From positions 178,579,001 to 178,643,000 of the forward strand of contig JAUMIR010000001.1 of assembly GCA_030847615.1 (NCBI GenBank): DNA of 64,000 nt. The letters are read 5' to 3'. Below the pieces are notes generated by a model. The model saw only the letters and a program-made list of their open reading frames with translations, ran no database searches and was not told where the DNA came from. The DNA comes from Gambelia wislizenii (Eukaryota; Chordata; Lepidosauria; Squamata; Crotaphytidae). Shown piece by piece: positions 56,479 to 64,000 of the stretch. A program made the translations under genes and the position numbers. How positions within the stretch are numbered: position 1 is the stretch's first letter; each line of letters begins with the position of its first letter.

Positions 56479-56545
56479 CAAGTAAACCAGGGAGGGTCAT
56501 AAAAAGTTTGTCACCTACCTGAATTTTCATGGTCTGATAAAGTCC

Positions 56546-56937
56546 CTTGATGGAGGTGGGTAAGTTGCTTATAACCTCATGCTGACCTAGTTTGGGTTCC
56601 TTTGGGTTTCTATTTGTGTTGGAGGAGAAGCTGCAGTGTAGTTGGGTTTGGACTGGGACATCAGGAAAGAAGGACATTTCTTCCCATTTGCCAGCGTCCC
56701 ACTCCATATAGTGCCAACCCCACCCTGCACCTGCCATTTCTTTTGAATGATCTACTTCACATTGCTTTGGTCAGGATGAGTAAAAAAAAGAAAGAAGTAT
56801 TGAAAAAAGTACTTTTCAAAAGTATTGAAAAGAAAATTTGGTTTTCTTTTAGTGGTCTTTCTCAGGATATTATGAATTCTGAAAGTTGCTGTTACATTTT
56901 GATCTCTTTTTTTGAGGCAGTTGTTGCAGCCTTTAAA

Positions 56938-56972
<35 letters not shown>

Positions 56973-57103
56973 ATGTATTTTAAAGTGGAGTAGAAATTTT
57001 AAAATTTAACATTTTAAATTTAAAAAAACCAAACCAACCCTAAATTTTAAAATTCTACTAGCATAATTATGGAGCTGGGCTTTGGCTCATTTTTCTGTCT
57101 TAA
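56546..57103. other. No recognised repeat apart from a (CA)n tract
   Basis: The 135-codon plus frame at 56602-57009 translates through the CA tract and has no domain. Confidence 0.5.
56939..56969. repeat. (CA)n microsatellite
   Basis: About 15 uninterrupted CA units. Confidence 0.95.
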
Positions 57104-57759
57104 GGTTCATGTACATTGGTGCTGTAATGTGGGGCCAGTCTGAATGCCGGCTACACTGGATGCGGGTGTGGATCTGTTCCAGCACCATGTTATAGTCCAG
57201 ATGGGCTGACACTGCACAGCACTGGCCTGTCCTCTTCAGTGCCACCACCATCTCCACTGCCTCATCTGCTTGTCAAGCAGCTCTCTGTGAGATCCTGGCC
57301 ATCCCCATTACTGCTGGTGAGGTCAGAATGGGGTGCCCATGCAATCAATGAGGAGGGGGTAGAGTGACCCCCCCCTGCTTGTTGGTTGCATGGTGTGGCT
57401 CCCCATTCTGACCTCACCAGCAGTGATAGTAACAGCCAGGCTCTCACAGAGAGCTGCTTGGCCAGTGTGCAAGGTGGTGGCAATGGTACCAAGGGAGGCA
57501 GGCCAGCAGGGCTGATGCAGTGGGTGTGTAGATGTGTTGAGAGCTGGGTTGCTCTCGATCTAGCCCAATCCAGCTGCCCACCCATCCAAAACACTGGGAC
57601 CATGCTGGAGTTTCCTGGAAATTCCAGAGCAACTTGCGGTTTCTGTTAAGCATGATTAATGGCTAAAAGGAGCGGAGTCACTGCATGTGTTGTGTGTATA
57701 AATTGCACTGGATACTGGGTGGGCACTATATGCATTTTATTCTTAGTGTAGACAAGCCC
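57104..57759. mobile_element. Foldback element
   Basis: A large inverted repeat lies inside: 57271-57345 pairs with 57385-57464 ('aagcagctctctgtgag' with 'ctcacagagagctgctt', and 'accagcagtgatagtaac' opposite 'tactgctggtgaggtcag'). The outer ends 'ggttcatgtacattgg' and 'agtgtagacaagccc' are weakly inverted. Frames on both strands come from the symmetry. Confidence 0.7.
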
Positions 57760-58595
57760 TTTGAGCTACTTAGTAGATAGTCATGGATTTCTCACCACAC
57801 TCTGCACAGTTGGAGATAATAGTATAATGCAAACACAAGGGAGGGTTCCTTCTCATAGGTTGTGAAATGTTTTAAATGTTTAATTGTGAGGCTTAGGGGC
57901 CTCCCCCTCTTCTGAGTGCCAGCAGGGCTGGAAATGTATGCATAGGTCTTCCTCCAAACAAGCAGACTACAGAATGAGCTGGAGTACTCACTTGATGCTG
58001 TCATAGAAATGTTACAGGTACAGAAAGGATGAAAAACCTAATCAGTAGGTATAGCAGGCTTCAGATTGCATGAGTTAGGATTACATTCTCAATTCTTTCT
58101 CAGACATTGCTTGTCTATGCTGTTAATAACCTGTCCACAGTTTGTTCTCTAGCTGATTGCCTTGCGTTCTGAAATGTATCATTTGTTATTTTCTTGTCAG
58201 CAAGCCTGAAATAGAGGAAGAGATCCAGATGGCTAGATTAACAGGGAAGCCTGTCCTGCATTAGAAACCAAAAGAGAAGAGGCTATAGAATGCAGGGGAC
58301 ACTCTTAATGTTTTCAAACCCCCTCCCGCTGCTGCCTTCTGCAAAATTCAGGCTCACAGACACAGTTTGCAAAAACAGATGAATGGACAGACAGACAGGC
58401 AGACAGACTCCCCCCCCTGCAATATTAAGTAAACCTAAAGTTCAGATTTCATTTGCACTGAAGTACCATTATGAAGATTGGACTGGGATGCAATGGAATG
58501 AAACGAAACATGGTATTGGGGTGGGGGATGGAGTTTGAATCACTATAAAATCAAGAAGACATGCACTGTAAGGTTTTTTAGAAATCAAATTATCA
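57760..58595. other. No recognised repeat
   Basis: A (GACA)n stretch lies at about 58386-58410 followed by a C run. No gene recognised. Confidence 0.5.
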
Positions 58596-58735
58596 GCAAA
58601 TGTGTTAGGCAATGGGCTTGAGGCAGGGCTTGAGGTCTGCTCAGCAGCCACTGCACATCAAAGGAGCCTTCTAAAGCTTTTGAAAACCTTTAGAAGTATC
58701 CTTCTGCCTCTAGCCCATTGCCTAACACATTTGCT
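58596..58735. repeat. Inverted repeat, 140 bp, hairpin-forming
   Basis: 'agcaaatgtgttaggcaatg' with 'ggcttgaggcag' (58596-58627) pairs with 'ctgcctctagcc' and 'cattgcctaacacatttgct' (58703-58735). Only a few mismatches are present. Probably a small foldback element. Confidence 0.8.
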
Positions 58736-59810
58736 GTCACCACTTCAACCACATGACCAGTAGGTGAAAAGCAGTGAGATCATGGAAGTGTTGTTCAAAG
58801 GAGGAAAACCGTTTTTGATTCTGCAATGTTTCTGGATGAATGTATTATGTTTCTGAACCAAGGCTAGCAAGTCGGTTGCTAAAAATATACTAATTGCAAG
58901 TTGAGTTGAGTCAGTGCATCACTTATTGTCAAGTCCAAGTCAAGTCATTGAAATGACTTGAGTCCAACTTGAGTTTGAGTCAATCAATTCTAGTCTACAT
59001 CACTGATCTTTAGGTAATTACGGTCTGAGTAATTTGGTGTGAAAATAAACAAACACAAGGCTCCGTTTACAATAGAAGAGTCATGATGGAGCTCAACTGC
59101 TCAAAATGTTCTTCTGATTTTAGTTCTGTAAAATAGTACCAGTCTTTCATTTTCTTCTAGCATGGCAGTCATTAGGATCCTAATGACAGAACAGATTTTT
59201 TTGAAAAAATCCCCCTGTAAACTAATTTTCATCATCAATGCAAATATTCTGGGGACCTTGACTTTTGAGAAATACTTCCGTCCCCTACTTCTTTCTTTAA
59301 CACCAGAAATGTAAAGGAAAGTTCGAAGTGGATACAGAGGTATTCAGTCTGCAATCTTAAACCCACTTATTGGAGAAAGAGAATCCTGCAATAACTTTAA
59401 ATTTCACTTCTGAGTAAATATGTATAGCATGACAGTATTGGTCAAATCACCCAACTGGGGGATCAATGACATAGATGGGACACTGCCGAGTCCAGGAGGC
59501 AGTAAAGCAAAAGAGGGGAGGTGCAGTGAGAAGGCTGAGGTCAATTTTCACCCGTTTTCTTAATTATAACTTTCATCACAAGCAGTGGCATCACCCAGTG
59601 TGGTAATTTATGGTGATACCCTCCATGGACCTCCTTCCAAATAGACCATGCAGAATCATATGCACAGCCTATATGTAAGTGAGGGAACTGTGAAGAGCAA
59701 CAGACATTCTGCAACATATAGAATTTGGATGGTAGGAGAAAAGTCTATACATATGGGGATGGGGTGGAAGTAGAATCAGCGTGATGCATGCTGCCTCCTG
59801 ATACAAATAA
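58736..59810. other. No recognised gene
   Basis: A degraded copy of the short 'gcaatcctat' repeat lies at about 59352-59430. Otherwise unrecognised. Confidence 0.45.
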
Positions 59811-60115
59811 GAGCCTTACTGCACTTTGAGGAAAAGTGGCAAGGCAGCGGGAACATTCAATTTTCCCTGCTGCCCTCCCACATGACATTGGCATCCTTCT
59901 GGCATCTTTTGTTCCAGTCCGGTGGGGGACTGAGCTAAAACTATACCTTTTTGCAAATGGGTTTTTCTGGTTAGCAAAAAAGCATGGTTTTACCTTGGTC
60001 CCTTATGGGACCAAAATAATAATAATAATAAGGAATGATGCCATGAGGGAAGGTAGCAGGAAAAATGGAACGTTCCTGCTGCTTTGTCGCTTTTCCTTGG
60101 AGTGGGGTAAGGCTC
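59811..60115. mobile_element. Foldback MITE with TAA target duplication
   Basis: The ends GAGCCTTACTGCAC and the reverse complement GAGCCTTACCCCAC are inverted. The arms pair over about 90 bp ('aggaaaagtggcaaggcagc' against 'gctgctttgtcgcttttcct'). TAA occurs at 59808-59810 and 60116-60118. A (TAA)n run lies near the centre. Confidence 0.85.
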
Positions 60116-60448
60116 TAAGATAGCACTTCTTCCTATGTACACACCAGGTAGGCTAGTACTAACACACCTGAGACAGCAGGCTGGTTTATGGGGCCAGCAT
60201 AAGTTGTGCAGAATAAGCATCTCTTTCCTGCCAAGAAGGAGACAGGTGGGGAGTTCAGAAAGAATAACTAGGTTTCCTCCCCATCCCCAAGTTTGGAGCA
60301 TGGCCTGTTGCCAAAGAAATCTATAGACACTTTGTCAGTGTCATTTCTGCTCTATATGCAAGGCAGGGTGGAGGAAACTATTTATGAAGACAACCTAGGC
60401 AACCTGCTTCTCTTCTTGTCCACCCTAGTGGAAGTTTAGTTGGTTCCA

Positions 60449-60612
60449 ACAAATGGGAGACCACCAATGAATGCCAGGTGCTGTAGGCTGTGTTTCAGAG
60501 GAAGGAATTGGCAAAACCACATCTGAGTATTCTGTGCCTAAGAAAACCCTATGAAATTTATAGGGTTACCATAAGTCAATAGTCGACCTGAAGGCATATA
60601 CACACAGACAAG
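60449..60612 (+). mobile_element. 5S-rRNA-derived SINE, 5'-truncated
   Basis: 'aatgggagaccacc' and 'aggtgctgtaggct' match the 3' part of 5S rRNA. The body follows with 'cagaggaaggaattggcaaa' and 'tatgaaatttatagggttac'. The first two-thirds of the 5S part is missing. Confidence 0.8.
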
Positions 60613-60632
60613 GCTGTAGTTATAGTTTAAGA

Positions 60633-60855
60633 TACACTAGCATGGTGTAGTGGTTTGAGCATTGGACTACAACTCTGGAGACCAGGGTTCAAATCCCTGC
60701 TTGGCCATGCAAACCCAAACTCACTGGGTGACCTTGGGCAAGTCACCCTTTCTCAGCCTCAGAGGAAGCCAAAATCTTGCCAAGAAAAACCTGTGATAGG
60801 TTTCCCTTAGGGTTGGCATAACTCAGAAATGACTTGAAGGCACATGACAACAGTA
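60633..60855 (+). mobile_element. tRNA-derived SINE
   Basis: 'tagcatggtgtagtggttt' (A box region), 'agggttcaaatccctgc' (B box), 'gggtgaccttgggcaagtca', 'cctcagaggaagcc' and 'aatgacttgaaggcacatga' are all in order. It is the best preserved of the three copies. Confidence 0.88.
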
Positions 60856-60962
60856 GTTTAAGAGCATGCAAAGAAGAGAAACCACAGGCTCCCCTTCCGA
60901 TCTCTCTCAAAAATGCAGGGAGAGTTAGTCCATGGAGCCACGTACAAAGAACCTGTCAGGCC

Positions 60963-63130
60963 TTATAATAAAAATAATAATAAAAATTATTTATATCCCG
61001 CCACTCTGTGAGCAATCGGGGCGGCTTACAACAATAAAATAGTACACAGTATAAAACAGCTCAAAATCCCTTCCCCCCTTAAAACATTATTAAATTAATA
61101 CAGATTAAAATCAATATATAATACAATTTATTAAAAACCCTTTCAAGCAAACAGCATCAGTTTGGAGGTCCAGAAGCAACCTCCGGAGGGGGTTCCTGAG
61201 GCTGGGTTTAGCTATTCTGGAAAAGCCTGCCTGAAGAGAACCGTCTTGACAGCCTTTTTAAAGCTGTCTAATGATGTCAATAGGCGGATCTCATTTGGGT
61301 TCCACAATTTGGGGGCGACAGCTGAGAAAGCCCTCTGGGAGGTGGTCGCCAGCCTAGGTCTTTGTGCTGCAACAAATTCCTCCCAGAGGACTGGAGAGCG
61401 TGGGGAGGGATTATAAGGGAGAAGGCGGTCCCTGAGATAGCTTGGGCCCAAGCCATTTAGGGCTTTAAAGGTGATAACCAACACCTTGTACTGGGCCCGG
61501 AAGCTGATAGGCAGCCAGTGGAGGGACCTCAGAACCAGAGTAATGTGGTTCCTCCTAGATGTCCCAGAAACTAGCCTGGCTGCCATATTTTGTACCAGCT
61601 GTAATTTCCGAACTAAGCACAAGGGTAGCCCCATGTAGAGTGCATTACAGAAGTCAAGATGTGAGGTTACCAGCGCGTGCACAACGGTCTCAAGATCCCT
61701 TACTTCCAGAAAAGGGCGCAGCTGGCATATCAGCCGAAGCTGATAGCAAACGCTCCTGACTGTCGCATTTACCTGATTTATCATCAGGAGTGACGAGTCA
61801 AGGAGCACCCCTAGACTGTGAACACAGTTACTGGAGGAGAGTGTGACCCCATCCAGGACTGGAGATTGCAACCCGATTCTTGGTTTCGGGGCCGCTACCG
61901 TGAGCACCTCAGTCTTGTCTGGATTCAGTCTCAATCTGTTTTTCCTCATCCAGCCCATTACTGCCCGAAGACATTCATTGAGAGAAGAGATGCCATCAGA
62001 ATTCGAGACCGACGAACGAGATACGGAGAAATAGATCTTAGTGTCATCAGCGTACTGATAACACTCAGCTCCATAACTCCGGATAATCTTACCCAGCGGC
62101 TTCATATAGATGTTAAATAACATCGGGGACAGAATAGCACCCTGTGGTACTCCACAGGTGAGCTCCCTTTTACTGGAGCTACTGTCTCTGAGCAGCACTC
62201 TCTGGGTCCTGCCTGAGAGGAAGGACCGAAGCCACTGCAAAGCAGTGCCTCCGATGCCTAGCTCCCTCAGGCGATCCAGAAGAATGCTGTGATCTATCGT
62301 ATCAAAAGCCGCTGAGAGGTCTAGGAGCACCAACAGGGTCACACTACCCCTGCCGATGCTTGGACGCAGCAACCATGGCAGTCTCAACCCCAAAGCCTGT
62401 CCTAAAGCCAGTTTGAAATGGGTCTAGGTAATCGGTTTCATACAAGACAGCTTGGAGTTGAAGAGCAACCGCCCTCAAAAATGCTCAAAAATTACCTTGC
62501 TCAAAAATGGTAATAAAGAGACTGGCCTATAATTATTCATAGCCAGGGGGTCCAGGGAAGGTTTTTTCAAAATAGGCTTAACAGCCGCCTCCTTTAGACA
62601 TGATGGAATATATCCTTCCCTGAAGGATGCATTGATGATGCTCACAAGGAACTTCCGCAATGCATCCCCTCCCTGGACGGCCAGCCAAGATGGGCAAGGG
62701 TCGAGGGGGCAGGTTGTCTTCCTCACACTACCAAGGAGCTTGTCCATGTCATCGGTACTCACAGATTGCAGCTGATCCAGTATAATTATATCGGCGGAGT
62801 TGCTGGACACCTCGTCCATTGTTCCTATTACAATAGTGGCATCTAGGTCAGCTCTTATCTGAGAGATTTTATCTGCAAAGAAGTTATTAAATGCATCACA
62901 GCAGGCAGTCGTTGGGTTAAGCAGGGGATTTGGCGCAGGGGACACCTGCGCCAGCTCCCTCACCACCCTAAACAGCTTTGCTGGATGGGACTCTGCAGAT
63001 GCAATACGTGCAGAGGAGAAGGATCTTTGCGCTGCGCGCATCACCTCCCGATAGGACCAAAGAAAGTTCCTATGGCGAGTTCTGTCAGATAAGAGTCGAG
63101 TCTTCCACCACCTTCCCTTCTCTCCCCAGG
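60963..63130 (-). mobile_element. L2-clade LINE, 5'-truncated
   Basis: The 3' end has (ATA)n, 'ttatatcccgccactctgtg' and 'caatcggggcggcttac', as in the shorter L2 tails. Coding sequence reaches back to about 63130 ('TRLLSDRTRHRNFLWSYREV'). The endonuclease domain is missing. A palindromic MITE lies immediately beyond its 5' end. Confidence 0.92.
61212..63044 (-). pseudogene. L2 reverse transcriptase (two frame breaks)
   Basis: The downstream frame, 62393-61212, is open for 393 codons. It carries RT motifs 'LLVLLDLSAAFDTIDHSILL', 'LTCGVPQGAILSPMLFNIYM' and the catalytic 'YQYADDTKIY', then the thumb and C-terminal part with 'LHWLPISFRAQYKVLVITFK', ending at the 'FRQAFPE' terminus usual for the family. 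The upstream frame, 63044-62475, is open for 189 codons with 'KEAAVKPILKKPSLDP' and 'NYRPVSLLPFLSKVI'. Between them, 62394-62475, a third frame carries the expected 'QTGFRTGFGVETAMVAASKH', so two small frameshifts separate the blocks. The intact catalytic core and long frames suggest a comparatively young copy. Still inactive, with no endonuclease. Confidence 0.9.
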
Positions 63131-63151
63131 AAAACCCTATTACTAAGGAGG

Positions 63152-63403
63152 AAATGCAACATGTCTGGGATTCCAGGGACTTCCTGGAACTTTAACTCCC
63201 ATAGCTCCATTCTATGGAATTCTGGGATTTGTACTTTGGTGAATGACTAGAGTTCAGGTCCCTTGTACTGGAACTCTCTATCAAAAAATTCTAAGTACCT
63301 CACCCCACCAAACCACCAATCCCAGAATTCTATAGCATGGATTCATGGCAGTTAAAAAGGGATCAAACTGAAATATTTTGCAGTGTGGCTACACCAGGGA
63401 AAG
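63152..63403. mobile_element. Palindromic MITE
   Basis: 'ctatggaattctgggatttg' and 'ccaatcccagaattctatag' form the inner inverted pair. The outer part 'gatcaaactgaaatattttgc' parallels the right arm of 5232-5442. The centre has been lengthened or altered. Confidence 0.65.
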
Positions 63404-64000
63404 AGAATGCTATGGACTGTTTGCTGCTTGAAGCTCTCCCTCCCCAGTCATCATTGGGCAGTTAGGTCATTTTACACCATGGATTTAATGGCCACATCAG
63501 ACACTCCCCTCCCCAGTTTGGATGCTGTAATGCCTATTACTGCTTCCCTTACTTAAAAATGTGGGGCAGGGCACATTTGCTGCATGGGAAGCCCCTCCTG
63601 TTCCTCTCCTGAGAGCAATCCTCCACTTCTACCCTAAAGCCTTGCTCTGTGAAGGCACTTCTGCTTCACACCAGCTACTTTTCCTTCCAAAATAAAAACG
63701 CCTGTGTTGCTCCAACTGAATTAAAAAAGGCACTCAATAGAATTTCTACCTGAATCCTAAAGAAAAAGGAGCAAAGAAACATGACTTTTCCTGTCCTCTA
63801 CTTCAGTGGTTCTTGCACTTTGGCCCTCCAAGCAGATATGATTCAACTCCCAGAAGCCCTGGCCAGCTTGGTGAATAGTCAAGAATTCTAGGTGACCCCA
63901 AAGCTCTGAACCTCTGCAAAATCCTTCTCACTATGCCAAATGCAAAGTCTGGGTCACAACCGAACCATGAAAGTTGGGGGGAAAACAACCCAAAGTAGTC
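63404..64000. other. No gene; MITE-like fragment near the end
   Basis: The stretch 63805-63880 ('agtggttcttgcactttggcc', 'caactcccagaagccctggcc') resembles a hAT MITE arm. Nothing else recognised. Confidence 0.4.

Larger units (their letters stand above)
53493..56545. mobile_element. DNA transposon, GGACTTTATCAGA family, split by CR1
   Basis: The left part, 53493-53765, starts GGACTTTATCAAACC and contains 'cttttgccagtataatttc' and 'ggcttccccagcaatga'. The right part, 56479-56545, has 'gggagggtcataaaaa', 'tgtcacctacctg' and ends GGTCTGATAAAGTCC. Both match the uninterrupted copy at 36467-36999 in order. CR1 occupies the middle. Confidence 0.85.

Noticed and set aside
56938..56970. Regular short repeats that might suggest a CRISPR-like array
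   Set aside because: It is a plain (CA)n microsatellite; no spacer-repeat array exists anywhere in the window.

Overview
This window looks like repeat-rich, gene-free DNA from a squamate reptile, most likely a lizard. The basis is the mixture of repeats: CR1 LINEs with the ATTCTATG-type 3' end, L2-clade LINEs, a BovB/RTE LINE, a DIRS tyrosine-recombinase retrotransposon, 5S-rRNA-derived and tRNA-derived SINEs, and many short inverted-repeat DNA transposons. Family names come from recognition of protein motifs and end sequences, not from a database search. I found no convincing host protein-coding exon and no host RNA gene. Almost every long open frame is a transposon remnant or a chance frame.

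Layout. 1-5.4 kb: SINEs, small MITEs, a GC-rich patch (about 2.43-3.13 kb) and a CR1 3' fragment. 6.8-8.7 kb: a 351-bp foldback element, then a CR1 tail split by a solo LTR, then an L2 tail. 9.7-18.2 kb: nonautonomous transposons, a 5S-SINE, a BovB 3' end, a Harbinger-like element split by a hAT MITE, L2 and SINE fragments. 19.9-25.5 kb: Harbinger-like elements, one carrying a broken Myb/SANT-like gene. 26.4-38.8 kb: SINEs, Tigger-like MITEs, more Harbinger-like fragments, a MITE with an internal tandem duplication and a second broken Myb/SANT-like gene. 40.0-41.1 kb: a probable solo LTR holding a foldback element. 42.15-48.59 kb: an almost complete but inactivated DIRS element on the minus strand (gag, RT-RNase H, tyrosine recombinase, inverted terminal repeats), split by an L2 3' end. 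49.2-50.1 kb: a second copy of the solo LTR family at 7.3 kb. 53.5-56.5 kb: a three-level nest (L2 in CR1 in a DNA transposon). 57.1-60.1 kb: foldback elements. 60.4-63.1 kb: a 5S-SINE, a tRNA-SINE and an L2 element with a 393-codon RT frame.

The genes do not form a host pathway. What can be read is an order of insertion. Several insertions have intact target-site duplications, so pre-insertion sequences can be inferred: L2 into the DIRS reverse transcriptase (TTGCC duplicated), LTR into CR1 (GCCA duplicated), hAT into Harbinger-like (GTCTTGAC / GTCTAGAT). Several inverted-repeat families have different but related ends and 3-bp AT-rich duplications. Together with two Myb/SANT-like remnants, this suggests PIF/Harbinger-type mobilisation, although no DDE transposase is visible here.

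The remaining stretches look like unique or very old intergenic or intronic DNA. A few AT-rich blocks could be conserved noncoding elements, but only cross-species alignment could show that.
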